Below, in pieces: positions 8,093 to 17,451 of a stretch of 64,000 nucleotides of DNA; the stretch's first letter is position 1, and each line of letters starts with the position of its first letter. The notes beneath the pieces are model-generated. The model made no database searches, had not been told where the DNA came from, and saw only the letters and a list, made by a program, of their open reading frames with translations. The stretch lies in contig JASFYI010000001.1 of NCBI GenBank assembly GCA_030055515.1, forward strand, positions 62,001-126,000, given 5' to 3'. The DNA comes from Methanolinea sp. (GTDB taxonomy: Archaea > Halobacteriota > Methanomicrobia > Methanomicrobiales > Methanospirillaceae). The translations under genes were made by a program, and so were the position numbers.

Positions 8093-9796
8093 ATGGAAGG
8101 ACGAGGCGGAAGCGACCCTTTGAGGGAGGCACTCTTCCTCTTTGCCCTCCAGAACGCGGTCAGGTACAAGAGTCTCCCGCGGCCGGGGGCAGTCATCGGG
8201 ATGGTCATGGGGAAGTACCCGGAATTCCGCGGGAGGGCAAAGGATGCCTCGGCCCTCGTGGAGGAGGTCATCGCCGAGGTATCCTCGCTTTCCCCCGCGC
8301 AGCGGGAGGAGACCCTCCGGGAGCTCGCCCCCGATCTCGCGGAAGGGCTGTCGCGCCCGCGGGAGCACTCCCGTGGTCTCCCCCCGCTCGAGGGGGCGGA
8401 GAAAGGTGTCGTGATGAGGTTTGCCCCGAACCCGAGCGGCCCCCTCCACCTCGGCCACGCGCGCGCGGCCATCCTCAACGACGCGTACGTCCGCCAGTAC
8501 GGCGGGAAGTACATCCTCCGGATAGAGGACACGGACCCAAAGAGAATCGATCCCGCCGCCTACGCGATGGTACGGGAGGACGCCGAGTGGCTCGGACTCG
8601 CGATAAGTGACATCGTCTACCAGAGCGACCGCCTCGAGATCTACTATGCGCATGCCCGGAGACTGATAGAAATAGGGGGGGCGTACGTCTGCACCTGCGA
8701 GCCGGCCCGGTTCAAGGAGCTGAAGATGGCGGGAAGACCGTGCCCGTGCAGGGACCTCTCCCCCGAGGAGCACCTCGAGGCATTCGAAATGATGCTCTCC
8801 GGCGAGTTCGGGGAGGGCGAGGCGACCGTCAGGGTGAAGACCGATCTTGCCCACCCGGACCCCGCGATGAGGGATTTTCCGGCGATAAGGATACTCAAGA
8901 GCCCGCCGCACCCGCGGAAGGACGCGTTCGTGTACCCCCTCATGAACTTCTCCGTGGCGGTGGACGATCACCTCCTCGGGATCACGCACGTGATCCGGGG
9001 CAAGGACCACATCGCGAACACGCGGAGGCAGAGGTACATCTTCGAGTACTTCGGGTGGGAACAACCCGTGTACCGCCACTACGGGAGGATGGGGATCGAG
9101 GGCGTGGTGCTCTCCACGTCGCAGATGAGGGAGGGGATCGCGGCCGGTGCGTACAGCGGGTGGGACGACATCCGGCTCGGGACGCTCCGCGCGATCGCGC
9201 GGCGGGGAATCACCCCCGAGGCGGTGCGGCAGGCGATCATCGAGATAGGGATCGGCGAGACGGACATCTCGTTCTCGTGGGAGAACCTGTACGCGCACAA
9301 CAGGGACGTGGTCGACCCGGTCGCGAACCGGTACTTCTTCGTCCCCGACCCGCTCGAGGTTACGGTAGAGGGTGCACCGCGCCAGACTGCACGTGCCCTC
9401 CTCCACCCCACCCACCCCGAGAGGGGGTCAAGGGAACTCCGTTTCGAGGGAACGGCGCTGGTCCCGCGCCGCGAGCTTCCCGAGGGGGGCGGGATGGTGA
9501 GGTTGAAGGACCTCTTCAACGTGGAGGTGATCGGGGAGCCGGGTGGACCGCGGTTCTCCTACGCGGGGGACTCCCTCGCCGACGCCCGCAGGAAAAAGGC
9601 ACCGATCATCCAGTGGCTCCCCCCTGCCGATGCGATCCACTGCACGCTGGTCACGCCGCAGGGACCGGTTGAAGGCGCGTGTGAGAGGCGTGTTTCGGCT
9701 GAAGTGGGCAGGGTCGTCCAGTTCGAGCGCGTCTGCTTCGCGCGGGTCGACGCGGCGGGGAAAGAGGGGATAGTCGCGTACTTCGCGCACAGGTAG
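8093..9796 (+). CDS. gltX: Glutamyl-tRNA synthetase, archaeal (GlnRS-like) type
   Basis: Class I synthetase charging tRNA-Glu and, in archaea with GatDE, also tRNA-Gln. The 567-residue product has an N-terminal archaeal extension of about 100 residues, then the HIGH-type motif PNPSGPLHLGHARA near residue 111, and the KMSKS-equivalent in GVVLSTSQMREGI. The C-terminal part is an all-beta anticodon-binding domain, as in GlnRS, which marks the archaeal subtype. The start at 8093 lies 4 bases after the GGPP synthase stop. Last clear member of the operon. Confidence 0.94.
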   Translation: MEGRGGSDPLREALFLFALQNAVRYKSLPRPGAVIGMVMGKYPEFRGRAKDASALVEEVIAEVSSLSPAQREETLRELAPDLAEGLSRPREHSRGLPPLEGAEKGVVMRFAPNPSGPLHLGHARAAILNDAYVRQYGGKYILRIEDTDPKRIDPAAYAMVREDAEWLGLAISDIVYQSDRLEIYYAHARRLIEIGGAYVCTCEPARFKELKMAGRPCPCRDLSPEEHLEAFEMMLSGEFGEGEATVRVKTDLAHPDPAMRDFPAIRILKSPPHPRKDAFVYPLMNFSVAVDDHLLGITHVIRGKDHIANTRRQRYIFEYFGWEQPVYRHYGRMGIEGVVLSTSQMREGIAAGAYSGWDDIRLGTLRAIARRGITPEAVRQAIIEIGIGETDISFSWENLYAHNRDVVDPVANRYFFVPDPLEVTVEGAPRQTARALLHPTHPERGSRELRFEGTALVPRRELPEGGGMVRLKDLFNVEVIGEPGGPRFSYAGDSLADARRKKAPIIQWLPPADAIHCTLVTPQGPVEGACERRVSAEVGRVVQFERVCFARVDAAGKEGIVAYFAHR

Positions 9797-9832
9797 CTAC
9801 CGGGGGACGGGTTTCCAAGGGGATCCGGAAAG

Positions 9833-11482
9833 ATGGTCACGAAATTCAGGCGCTACTGGCAGATCGCGGACATCCTCTTCAAGTACGGGTTCGGCATCAT
9901 CGTCCAGCGGATGTTCCCCGGCGTGCACAGGTTCCGGTTCTGCAGGTCCTGCCCGGTCGAGTCGGCGGCGACGGAGTACGAGCGCATGCGGATGGCACTC
10001 GAGGAGCTCGGGCCGACCTACATCAAGTTCGGGCAGATCATGAGCACCCGGCAGGACATCCTCCCCCTCCCCCTCGTCCGGGAGCTGAAGAAGCTCCAGG
10101 ACCAGACGAGTCCCCTGCCGTTCTCGGAGATAAAGGAGGTCATCAGGGCGGAACTGCCGGACTACGAGGACCACTTCGCGTGGATCGAGGAGACCCCTCT
10201 CGCGTCCGCTTCGATCGCGCAGGTCCACCGCGCGCGTCTCCGGGACGGGACGCCCGTCGTCCTGAAGGTCCAGAGACCGGGAATCGAGGCGCTCATCGAG
10301 ACCGACATCCTCATCCTCGAGTCGTTCGCCCGGAGGGCGGAGCGCGCCTTCCCTGAGTGGAAGGTCTACAATCCCCGCGGGCTCGTCAAGGACTTCGCGA
10401 ACCAGATACGCAAGGAGCTCGATTTCATAAGGGACGGGACGAACGCGGACACGCTCAGGCACAACATGCGCGGCCTTCGGGGGGTGAAGGTCCCGAAGAT
10501 CTACTGGGACTACACGCGGCGGAGGCTCCTCGTGATGGAGTACGTCGAGGGCGTGAGGATCGACAACCTCGGCGCGATAAGGGAGTTTGGCCTCAATCCA
10601 AAGAGGCTCGCGCAGAACGGGTTCGTCGCCTACATGACCCAGATATTCGAGGACGGGTTCTTCCACGGCGATCCCCACCCCGGCAACCTGCTCGTGACGC
10701 GCGACGGGGAGATCGTCTTCCTCGACTTCGGGATCGTGGGGATCATCCGGCCGGAGAGGCGATTCTGGTTCATCCAGCTCATCAACGGCATGGTCGAGAA
10801 GGACGCCGGCCTGATGGTGAAGGCACTCGAGGGGCTCTCGGTGAAGATCCCCGAACAGTCGAGGGAGGGCCTCCGCGACGAGATCTACAGCGCGATCGTG
10901 GAGGCAGAGGGAACGTCGATAGGCCAGTTCAACTTCTCGAGCATGACGAACGCATTCACGACGATCCTCCGGGATTACCGTATCGTCGTCCCGCAGAACC
11001 TCATGCTCATGCTCAAGGTGATCGTGATGGTCCTCGACGTGGGGGTCACGCTCGACCCGGACTTCCGCTTCAGGGAGGAGGCAGAGAAGTTCATGAGCCG
11101 GTTCAGCAAGCGGGAGTCCCTCATCGCCCAGATCGCGGAGAGGGCGAGGGGTTCGACCCTCGAGACGCTGGACGGGCTCCTCGACATGCCGAGGAACGTG
11201 AACCAGATGCTGCGGCAGCTCTCGACCGGCACGGTCAGGATCGACATCGTGGATACTGACATCCGGAGGCTCCAGCTCTCGCTCGACAGGACGAGCAACA
11301 AGATCCTGATCGGCCTGATCGTCTCGGGGATGGTCATCGGGTCGTCTTTCATCATCAGGGAATCGGGTGTCAGGCTCCCCGAGGCCGTCTCCTACATCGC
11401 GATACTCTCGTATGTCGTCGCGATCGCGATCGGTTTCTACGCGATATACCGCGTCCTCCTGCCCGGGGGCGAAGAGGAATAA
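9833..11482 (+). CDS. AarF/UbiB (ABC1/ADCK) family atypical protein kinase
   Basis: The 549-residue membrane-anchored protein of the UbiB family, linked in other organisms to isoprenoid quinone and lipid metabolism. Visible are ELGPTYIKFGQIMSTR, the Ala-rich loop ASASIAQVHRARL near residue 124, the Lys of VVLKVQRPG, HGDPHPGNLLV (catalytic Asp) and LDFGIVG (metal-binding DFG). Two C-terminal transmembrane helices are predicted by eye (about residues 482-500 and 513-540). Methanogens of this group lack ubiquinone, so the substrate is unknown. Ends in a short convergent gap with purQ. Confidence 0.9.
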   Translation: MVTKFRRYWQIADILFKYGFGIIVQRMFPGVHRFRFCRSCPVESAATEYERMRMALEELGPTYIKFGQIMSTRQDILPLPLVRELKKLQDQTSPLPFSEIKEVIRAELPDYEDHFAWIEETPLASASIAQVHRARLRDGTPVVLKVQRPGIEALIETDILILESFARRAERAFPEWKVYNPRGLVKDFANQIRKELDFIRDGTNADTLRHNMRGLRGVKVPKIYWDYTRRRLLVMEYVEGVRIDNLGAIREFGLNPKRLAQNGFVAYMTQIFEDGFFHGDPHPGNLLVTRDGEIVFLDFGIVGIIRPERRFWFIQLINGMVEKDAGLMVKALEGLSVKIPEQSREGLRDEIYSAIVEAEGTSIGQFNFSSMTNAFTTILRDYRIVVPQNLMLMLKVIVMVLDVGVTLDPDFRFREEAEKFMSRFSKRESLIAQIAERARGSTLETLDGLLDMPRNVNQMLRQLSTGTVRIDIVDTDIRRLQLSLDRTSNKILIGLIVSGMVIGSSFIIRESGVRLPEAVSYIAILSYVVAIAIGFYAIYRVLLPGGEEE

Positions 11483-11520
11483 AAATCGGGACTCTTTTTT
11501 TTAGAGGATCTCCCGCGGGC
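11483..11520. terminator. Convergent terminator between the AarF-family gene and purQ
   Basis: The 38-bp gap has a T8 run at 11495-11502 for + strand transcripts. On the other strand the A-run just after the AarF stop (11481-11485) becomes a T5 run. Archaeal transcription stops at oligo-T without needing a hairpin, so this short segment can end both transcripts. Confidence 0.6.
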
Positions 11521-12216
11521 TCAGCAGTTCTCCACGATGTACTCTGCCATCGAGAGGAACACGCGCTTGCCGCCCGTCGACCCGAGGATCTCCTCGGATG
11601 CCCTCTCGGGGTGGGGCATCATCGCGAGGACGTTCCCCCTCTCCGAGAGGACACCCGTGATGTTCCCGTGGGACCCGTTGGGATTGCTCCCCGCGGTGAC
11701 GTTGCCGTGCGCGTCGCAGAAGCGGAACGCGACCCTCTCCTCGAGATCCCCGCTGCCCATGGACGCGGGGGGGATGTACCTCCCCTCCCTGTGGGCGATG
11801 GGAATCTCCACGACCTCGCCCTGACCGTAGAGGCGGGTGAAAGGGGTGTCGTTCCTCTCCACGCGGAGGAACGCGGGCCTGCAGATGAACCGCGGGTACG
11901 CGTTCACGGTGAAGACGCCGGGAACGAGCCCGCTCTCGGCGAGGATCTGCGCACCGTTGCATATCCCGAGGACGAGGCCGTCACCCCTCGCGATGCGCCG
12001 CACGTCGTCCATCACGCGGGTCCTCGCCGCGATCGCCCCCGCGCGCAGGTAGTCCCCGTACGAGAAACCGCCGGGCAGGACGACCGCGTCGTAGGCACGG
12101 GAGAGACCTTCCTTGTACCACACGAGGTCGGTATCGATCCCGCACACCTCGGAGAGGACCCTCGCGACGTCGCGGTCGCAGTTGCTCCCCCCGAACTGGA
12201 CCACCGCGAACCTCAT
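11521..12216 (-). CDS. purQ: Phosphoribosylformylglycinamidine synthase subunit PurQ
   Basis: Glutaminase subunit of FGAM synthase, step 4 of purine synthesis. The 231-residue class I glutamine amidotransferase starts MRFAVVQFGGSNCDRDV. The nucleophile Cys is in LVLGICNGAQILAESGL, and the His/Glu of the triad are in MMPHPERAS near the C-terminus. A longer frame to 12273 exists, but the internal ATG at 12216 gives the family start and overlaps the purS stop by ATGA. Works with PurS (next gene) and a PurL not in this window. Last gene of cofG-purC-purS-purQ. Confidence 0.94.
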   Translation of the reverse strand: MRFAVVQFGGSNCDRDVARVLSEVCGIDTDLVWYKEGLSRAYDAVVLPGGFSYGDYLRAGAIAARTRVMDDVRRIARGDGLVLGICNGAQILAESGLVPGVFTVNAYPRFICRPAFLRVERNDTPFTRLYGQGEVVEIPIAHREGRYIPPASMGSGDLEERVAFRFCDAHGNVTAGSNPNGSHGNITGVLSERGNVLAMMPHPERASEEILGSTGGKRVFLSMAEYIVENC

Positions 12217-12461
12217 CGCAGGACCTCGACCTCGTACTGGTGGATGACGGGGTTCGCAAGGAGCCTCTCGCACATCGCGGTGGCCCGGGACCTTGCCTCC
12301 TCCGCGCTCCCCGCGTCGAGGCGGACCGTGAACTGGCGCGAGGTCTTCAGGTCGAGGGTGGGAAACCCGAGGTCTGCGAGGGCGCGCCTGATGGTCGAAG
12401 CCTCGGGGTCGAGGATGCCCTCCTTGAGGGATATCGTGATCCTGACGGTGTACGCGGTCAT
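12213..12461 (-). CDS. purS: Phosphoribosylformylglycinamidine synthase subunit PurS
   Basis: The 82-residue small subunit bridges PurQ and the small-type PurL in archaea and many bacteria. Family features are YTVRITISLKEGILDPEA at the N-terminus, ALADLGFPTLDLKTSRQFTV in the middle, and ANPVIHQYEVEVL at the end. Overlaps purQ by 4 bases and purC by 4 bases. Confidence 0.94.
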   Translation of the reverse strand: MTAYTVRITISLKEGILDPEASTIRRALADLGFPTLDLKTSRQFTVRLDAGSAEEARSRATAMCERLLANPVIHQYEVEVLR

Positions 12462-13186
12462 GCCCTTGCCCGCCCCTTCCCCGCGCAGATCTTCTCCGCG
12501 ACGCGGGAGTATACCGCTCCCACGTCGCCCTTCGAGAACCGGTACACGTCCTTGTCGAGCGACTCGCCCGTCGAGAGTTCCCAGAGGCGCATCGAGTCCA
12601 TGCTTATCTCGTCGCCGAGGAGTATCCTCCCGTCCCGCGACCTCCCGAACTCGAGCTTGAAGTCCACGAGGACGATGCCGAGCGAGGCGAAGAAGTCCTT
12701 GAGGACGGAGTTCACGCGGAGGGCAGTCTCCTTGACCGCGGCGAGTTCCTCGCGGGAGAGCAGGCCGAGGGCGACGACGAGGTCATCGTTGAGCATCGGG
12801 TCGTGGCGCGCATCGTCCTTGTAGTCGATCACGATGACGGGTGGATCGAGCACGGTCCCCTCCTTGATGGGGTACTGGCGGGCCATCGACCCCGCCGCGA
12901 TGTTCCGCACGATCACCTCTATCGGGATCATCTCGAGGGCCTTCACGCGCATGTGGGTCTCGTCCGGCATGTCGATGAAGTGCGTCGGGATCCCGTTCTC
13001 CTCGAGCAGCCTGAAGAGGTACGCCGAGACCTGTGCATTCAGCCTGCCCTTCGAGGGGATGACGTCTTTCTTCCCGCCGTCAAACGCGGTGATGTCGTCG
13101 CGGAACTCGACGAGGAGGACGCCATCCTCGTCCGTCCTGTAGAGTGACTTTGCCTTGCCCTTGTAGAGAAATTCACCCTTCTGCAC
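12458..13186 (-). CDS. purC: Phosphoribosylaminoimidazole-succinocarboxamide synthase
   Basis: SAICAR synthase joins CAIR and aspartate with ATP in purine synthesis. The 242-residue product shows KGKAKSLYRTDEDGVLLVEFRDDITAFDGGKKD (nucleotide-binding N-lobe), ALEMIPIEVIVRNIAAGS, and the C-terminal LVDFKLEFGRSRDGRILLGDEISMDSMRLW. Length is standard. Its 5' end overlaps the cofG 3' end by 14 bases, so purine genes are translated from the same message as an F420 gene. Confidence 0.95.
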   Translation of the reverse strand: MQKGEFLYKGKAKSLYRTDEDGVLLVEFRDDITAFDGGKKDVIPSKGRLNAQVSAYLFRLLEENGIPTHFIDMPDETHMRVKALEMIPIEVIVRNIAAGSMARQYPIKEGTVLDPPVIVIDYKDDARHDPMLNDDLVVALGLLSREELAAVKETALRVNSVLKDFFASLGIVLVDFKLEFGRSRDGRILLGDEISMDSMRLWELSTGESLDKDVYRFSKGDVGAVYSRVAEKICAGKGRARA

Positions 13187-14228
13187 AGGCCTTGCTCCTG
13201 TCCTGAATTACTTTGTGGAGCCGGGTAATAAGGGGTTTGAGTCTCTCCGGGTACCACCCCTTCTCGATGAACCGGGGGTAGATGCAGAGCCTCTCGACGA
13301 GGCAGTACCCCTCGAGCTGGCGCCGGAGCTCGTCGAGCCGCGGCCAGCTGTGCTCGGGGTTCACGTAGTCGATGGTGAGCGGGGAGATCCCGCCGAGGTC
13401 GTCGGCACCGCAGGGCACGAGAACACGCACGTCGGCGAGGTTCGGCGGGACCTGCACTGCGACCTCGCGGGGGAGGATCTCGCGTGCCATCCTGATGGTC
13501 TCGCACATCTCCTGGGTGCTGACAGGCCGGTGGCGCGCCATCGGGGTCCCCTCCTTCGGGCAGAAGTTCTGGACGATGACCTCCTGTATGTGGCCGTAGC
13601 GCCTGTGGATGTCCCGGATGGTGGTGAGGGATTCCTCCCTGTCGCGCACGCTCTCCCCTATCCCGAGGAGGATCCCCGTCGTGAAGGGAATCCTGAGCTT
13701 CCCCGCGTTCTCGATCACCTCGATGCGGACGGCGGGGTCTTTCCCGGGGGAGTTCTCGTGGGCCGGGACCCGCGCGGTCGTCTCGAGCATGAGCCCCATG
13801 CTCGCGTTCACCCCGGAGAGCCACTCCATCTCCTCCAAGGTCAGGATGCCCGCGTTCGTGTGGGGGAGGAGCCCGAAGTCGATCGCCCTCTCGGCCATCT
13901 CGTAGCAGTACCCGAGGATGTCGCTGTACCCGAGGCGCGAGAGGTGCGCGCGGAACCCCGGCTCGAGCCCGGGCCGCTCGCCGAAGGTGAAGAGGGCCTC
14001 GGTACAGCCGAGGCGCGATCCCTCCCGCAGCGTCGCGGTGACCTCGCCGGGGGGCATCACGCACCCCTCGCGGACGGGGGTCCGGAACGAGCAGTACCCG
14101 CACCTGTTGTGGCATACGGTCGTGAGGGGGAGGAATACGTTCCGCGAGAACGTGATGACGCGGGACTGCATGGTAACCCGCCTGTACATGCGTTCCGAGA
14201 GGTCATTAAGCGTCGCAATCTCCTGCAC
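13173..14228 (-). CDS. cofG: FO synthase subunit 1 (7,8-didemethyl-8-hydroxy-5-deazariboflavin synthase)
   Basis: Radical SAM enzyme that with CofH makes FO, the chromophore of coenzyme F420. The 351-residue protein has the CX3CX2C cluster motif CHNRCGYC at residues 39-46, preceded by RNVFLPLTTV and followed by SFRTPVREG, as in CofG. An HTNAGIL-type segment follows near residue 125. No cofH is visible in the window. First gene of the leftward operon with purC, purS and purQ; divergent from cofC across 89 bp. Confidence 0.93.
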   Translation of the reverse strand: MQEIATLNDLSERMYRRVTMQSRVITFSRNVFLPLTTVCHNRCGYCSFRTPVREGCVMPPGEVTATLREGSRLGCTEALFTFGERPGLEPGFRAHLSRLGYSDILGYCYEMAERAIDFGLLPHTNAGILTLEEMEWLSGVNASMGLMLETTARVPAHENSPGKDPAVRIEVIENAGKLRIPFTTGILLGIGESVRDREESLTTIRDIHRRYGHIQEVIVQNFCPKEGTPMARHRPVSTQEMCETIRMAREILPREVAVQVPPNLADVRVLVPCGADDLGGISPLTIDYVNPEHSWPRLDELRRQLEGYCLVERLCIYPRFIEKGWYPERLKPLITRLHKVIQDRSKACAEG

Positions 14229-14317
14229 GGCCGGCGCGCGGCCGCCGTGGGAACCGGGGTGCCGCGCCGGACCACCGGGTATTTGGGTTGCGGGACCAAA
14301 ACGAAAGAGTGACAGAC

Positions 14318-14974
14318 ATGGGAGTCCAGGCCCTCATCCCCTTCAAGCCGGAGAACCCGAAGACCCGCCTCTCCTGCGTCCTCTCCCCGCCGGAGAGGGA
14401 ACAGTTCGCGCGTGCGATGCTCTCCGACGTGGTCGGCGCGGTCCTCGGCGCGGGGTGCAGCCCCCGCGTCATCTCCACGGCACCGTTCGGGTTCGCTGGG
14501 TGCCCCGTCGAGGTCATCCCCTCGGGGCTGAACGAGGCGCTCAACGGCGTCCTGTCCGGGATGGACGGCCCCGTCCTCGTCATCATGGCCGACCTCCCGC
14601 TCGCGGACGCCCCGGCGGTGAGGAGGCTCCTTGAGACCGGAATGGACGTGGCGATCGTCCCCGGGAGAGGGGGCGGGACGAACGCAATCTACCTGTCCCG
14701 CGGCAGTTCGTTCCGCGTCGACTACTACGGCGCGAGTTTCCTCAAGCACGTCCGCATCGCCCGGGAGAGGGGGCTCTCCTGCGAGGTCGTGGACTCGTTC
14801 CGGCTCCACACGGACGTCGACGAGGAAGAGGACCTCGTCGAGCTCCTGATCCACGGGGAAGGGTCGAGCAGGCAGTTCCTCGTCGAACGCGGCTTCGAGC
14901 TCGCGATCGACAGGGGGCGGGTCGGGATAAAGAGGGTGCAGGCGGGAGGGCGAGAGCACCCCGAGTCCCCGTGA
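14318..14974 (+). CDS. cofC: 2-phospho-L-lactate guanylyltransferase
   Basis: CofC activates 2-phospholactate (or PEP) with GTP to form the lactyl donor for F420-0. The 218-residue product starts MGVQALIPFKPENPKTRLSC, with the nucleotidyltransferase signature of the family (IPFK..NPKTRLS). Further on are VIMADLPLADAPAV and VPGRGGGTNAIYL. A longer frame from 14288 is possible, but the ATG at 14318 gives the family start. Divergent from cofG, so two F420 genes face the same intergenic region. Convergent with the cofE-like gene, 15 bases apart. Confidence 0.92.
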   Translation: MGVQALIPFKPENPKTRLSCVLSPPEREQFARAMLSDVVGAVLGAGCSPRVISTAPFGFAGCPVEVIPSGLNEALNGVLSGMDGPVLVIMADLPLADAPAVRRLLETGMDVAIVPGRGGGTNAIYLSRGSSFRVDYYGASFLKHVRIARERGLSCEVVDSFRLHTDVDEEEDLVELLIHGEGSSRQFLVERGFELAIDRGRVGIKRVQAGGREHPESP

Positions 14975-14989
14975 CGCGGGGGAGGGGGA

Positions 14990-15817
14990 TCACCCGGATT
15001 CGCCACTTTCTTTCCGCGTGGCAGTCTCCCGCGGACCGGGTGGGCCGGTCTCCCTTCGCCCGAGGATGCCCATGAAGAGGCAATCGGACGCGGGGATGGA
15101 CTCCATCCCGCACGATTGGGTGATGGTCAGGCTGAGCCCCCTCACGATCGCCGCGGGCATAGACTCGTCCGCCTCCCCCATCACGACCTCTGCCGCGGAG
15201 GCGAGGTTGTCCGCGAGGGCCTGCCTCGTGACGTGGAGTCTCCTGCCGTAGAGGTCCTTGCGCCCGCGCGCGTCGATCACGCCGGGGATCCCCGCGCACC
15301 CTATCGCGACACCGCTGCACCCCACGCGCATGGGGTGCGTCCTGCTGTCGGCGATGATGACACCGACACGCGCACCCGTGCGCCTCCCGATCTCCTCCTT
15401 GATCCGGAGGGCACTCCCGTGGGGATCCCTCGGGAGGGGCGTCACGCACCCCGGCGGGGCATTCGACTCGTCGATCCCCGCGTTCGGGAGGAGGGTCCCG
15501 TGCTTCATGCAGAGGAGGAAACCGGGAATCCCGCCCACTATCTCGTCGCTCTCCTCCCGTATGCACTGGACGAGCCGGGGATCGATGGAGTATTCCTCCC
15601 CGAGGCGGACGGACTCCTCGTCCGGGACGATCTCCCGAAGCGCGATGACATTCCCCTCTGCCGTGGAGACGGCGGTCTCCGCCACCACGAGGACGTCCCC
15701 GTCGCGGAACCCCCCGGCACCGGACCGTGACGCCGCCTCGACGAGGATGCTGGCGAGGTCCGATCCCGGGGTGATCAGAGGGGTCCGGAGCCCAAACACG
15801 GTGTACGAGGATGTCAT
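14990..15817 (-). CDS. CofE-like gamma-glutamyl ligase (COG1478), divergent; F420-0 or folate-type substrate
   Basis: The 275-residue product is clearly of the coenzyme F420-0:gamma-glutamyl ligase family: DGDVLVVAETAVSTAEGN, LPNAGIDESN, LPRDPHGSALRIKEEIG, ARGRKDLYGRRLHVTRQALADNLASAAEVVMGE. It departs from classical CofE at two sites. Where CofE usually has KIVSKAEG it has TAVSTAEG, and where CofE has DTxGRPxR it has DSRTHPMR. It overlaps folP by 4 bases in the glyA-folD-folP operon. A COG1478 member is known to replace folylpolyglutamate synthase in Chlamydia, so a folate or methanopterin side-chain ligase is a real alternative to F420 synthesis. Family sure, substrate not. Confidence 0.8.
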   Translation of the reverse strand: MTSSYTVFGLRTPLITPGSDLASILVEAASRSGAGGFRDGDVLVVAETAVSTAEGNVIALREIVPDEESVRLGEEYSIDPRLVQCIREESDEIVGGIPGFLLCMKHGTLLPNAGIDESNAPPGCVTPLPRDPHGSALRIKEEIGRRTGARVGVIIADSRTHPMRVGCSGVAIGCAGIPGVIDARGRKDLYGRRLHVTRQALADNLASAAEVVMGEADESMPAAIVRGLSLTITQSCGMESIPASDCLFMGILGRRETGPPGPRETATRKESGESG

Positions 15818-16626
15818 GCGGACTGCCTGATCCTCTCGGCGACGCGGACGGCATCGCGGGTCGCGGCGACGTCGTGTGTCCTCACGATGTCGGCACCCCG
15901 CTCGACGAGGAGGGCAGCCATCGCGAGGGAAGAGGCGAGCCTCCCCTCCGGGGGGCGGTCCCCCACCTGCCCAAGGAAAGTCTTTCGCGAGACCGCGGCG
16001 AGGAGGGGGCGCTCGTACGCGGTGAATTCACCGAACCGCCGGCAGATCTCCCAGTCGAGGTCGGGCGTCCTCCCCGGCGTCCAGAGGCCCACCCCCGGGT
16101 CGAGGATGAATTCCGTAACACCGGCGGCATCGGCCCGCGTCTCCACCACCGAGACTGCGCGGTGGACCTCTTCCAGCGTCACCGGGTCGCCAGGGGCCCG
16201 CACCGATGCCATGAGGACGGCGGGAAGGCCTGCTTCCGCGACGCGCGACGCGTAGGCAGGGTCGAGGAAGCCGGAGATGTCGTTCACGAGCGCGATGTCA
16301 AAACCGAGGCAGACCTCGAGGACCTCCCTGTCCGTCGTGTCGACAGAGACGCGGATGCCCGACCCGTCGAGGGACGAGAGCGCCTCCCTCATCCGCGAGA
16401 TCTCCTCGCGCGGGTCGAGGGGCGGTGCGCGGGGAGCGGTGCTCCGGGCCCCGATGTCGACGATGTCTGCGCCCTCCTCGACGAGATGGCATGCCCGCGA
16501 GTGGACCGCGGCCGGCGGGGTGTAGGACCCCTGGAAGAAGGACTCGGGACTGCAGTTGATGACCCCCATGATCCTGACCGGCGCGCCCCCGCCGACAGGG
16601 AGCCCCCTCACCGTGCACCTTTGCAT
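15814..16626 (-). CDS. folP: Dihydropteroate synthase family protein
   Basis: The 270-residue TIM-barrel protein of the DHPS family joins a pterin pyrophosphate to an arylamine. Seen are [17 protein letters not shown] (equivalent of MGVxNVTPDSFSDGG), [36 protein letters not shown] and [12 protein letters not shown]. The start at 16626 overlaps folD by 19 bases. The open frame running on to 17301 is folD in another frame. In methanogens DHPS homologues may serve tetrahydromethanopterin or tetrahydrofolate; the folD and glyA neighbours favour the latter. Confidence 0.85.
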   Translation of the reverse strand: MQRCTVRGLPVGGGAPVRIMGVINCSPESFFQGSYTPPAAVHSRACHLVEEGADIVDIGARSTAPRAPPLDPREEISRMREALSSLDGSGIRVSVDTTDREVLEVCLGFDIALVNDISGFLDPAYASRVAEAGLPAVLMASVRAPGDPVTLEEVHRAVSVVETRADAAGVTEFILDPGVGLWTPGRTPDLDWEICRRFGEFTAYERPLLAAVSRKTFLGQVGDRPPEGRLASSLAMAALLVERGADIVRTHDVAATRDAVRVAERIRQSA

Positions 16627-17450
16627 GACTGGATCCGCGCCGCGAGGAACGTGTTCTCCATGAGGGTCGCGATCGTCATCGGGCCGACGCCGCCCGGGAC
16701 CGGCGTGATGGCGCCTGCCACGTCCTTTACCCTCTCGAAGTCGACGTCCCCGCAGAGAATCCCGTCGACCCTGTGGGTCCCGACGTCCACGACGGTCGCA
16801 CCCTCCCTGACCATCTTCGGGCCTACGAACCGCGGTTTCCCGACGGCGACGACGAGGATGTCTGCCTCGCGGGTCACGGAGGGGAGGTTGCGCGTCCTGC
16901 TGTGGCAGATGGTGACGGTCGCGTGGGCATTGAGGAGGAGCGCGGCCATGGGGCGGCCGACCTCGATGCTCCGGCCGAGCACGACCGCGCGGGTCCCCTC
17001 CGTCTCGACGCCGTAGTGCGCGAGAAGTGACATGATCCCCGCCGGCGTGCAGGGGGCAAAGACAGGCGACCCCTGGAACAGGCAGCCCATGTTGTAGGGG
17101 TGGAACCCGTCGACGTCCTTGCGCGGGTCGACGGATTCGACGACCTGCGACGTGTCGACGTGCGGGGGGAGGGGGAGCTGGACGAGGATTCCGTTGACGC
17201 CCGGGTCCTTGTTGAGCCGGTCGATCGCGTCCACTACATCCCTCGTGGATGCTTCGGCCGGGAGTTCGACCCCCACCGACCGGATACCGACGGTCCCGCA
17301 CGCCCTGTGCTTCATGCGGACGTACATCTGGGACGCGGGGTCCGTCCCCACGATCACCGTCGCGAGCGACGGGGAGAGGCCGGAGCGCTCTATCTCCTCC
17401 TTCAGGATCGCGAGGCGCTCCTCGGAGAGTCTCTTTCCGTCAAGTATCAT
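16608..17450 (-). CDS. folD: Methylenetetrahydrofolate dehydrogenase / methenyl-H4F cyclohydrolase
   Basis: Bifunctional one-carbon enzyme interconverting methylene-, methenyl- and formyl-tetrahydrofolate. The 280-residue product shows the FolD signatures [14 protein letters not shown] (catalytic Lys), [34 protein letters not shown] and [14 protein letters not shown] (NAD(P) site). The ending [34 protein letters not shown] is classical. It lies one base after glyA and overlaps folP. FolD in a methanogen implies an H4F pool next to tetrahydromethanopterin. Confidence 0.95.
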   Translation of the reverse strand: MILDGKRLSEERLAILKEEIERSGLSPSLATVIVGTDPASQMYVRMKHRACGTVGIRSVGVELPAEASTRDVVDAIDRLNKDPGVNGILVQLPLPPHVDTSQVVESVDPRKDVDGFHPYNMGCLFQGSPVFAPCTPAGIMSLLAHYGVETEGTRAVVLGRSIEVGRPMAALLLNAHATVTICHSRTRNLPSVTREADILVVAVGKPRFVGPKMVREGATVVDVGTHRVDGILCGDVDFERVKDVAGAITPVPGGVGPMTIATLMENTFLAARIQSCKGAR

Positions 17451-17451
17451 G

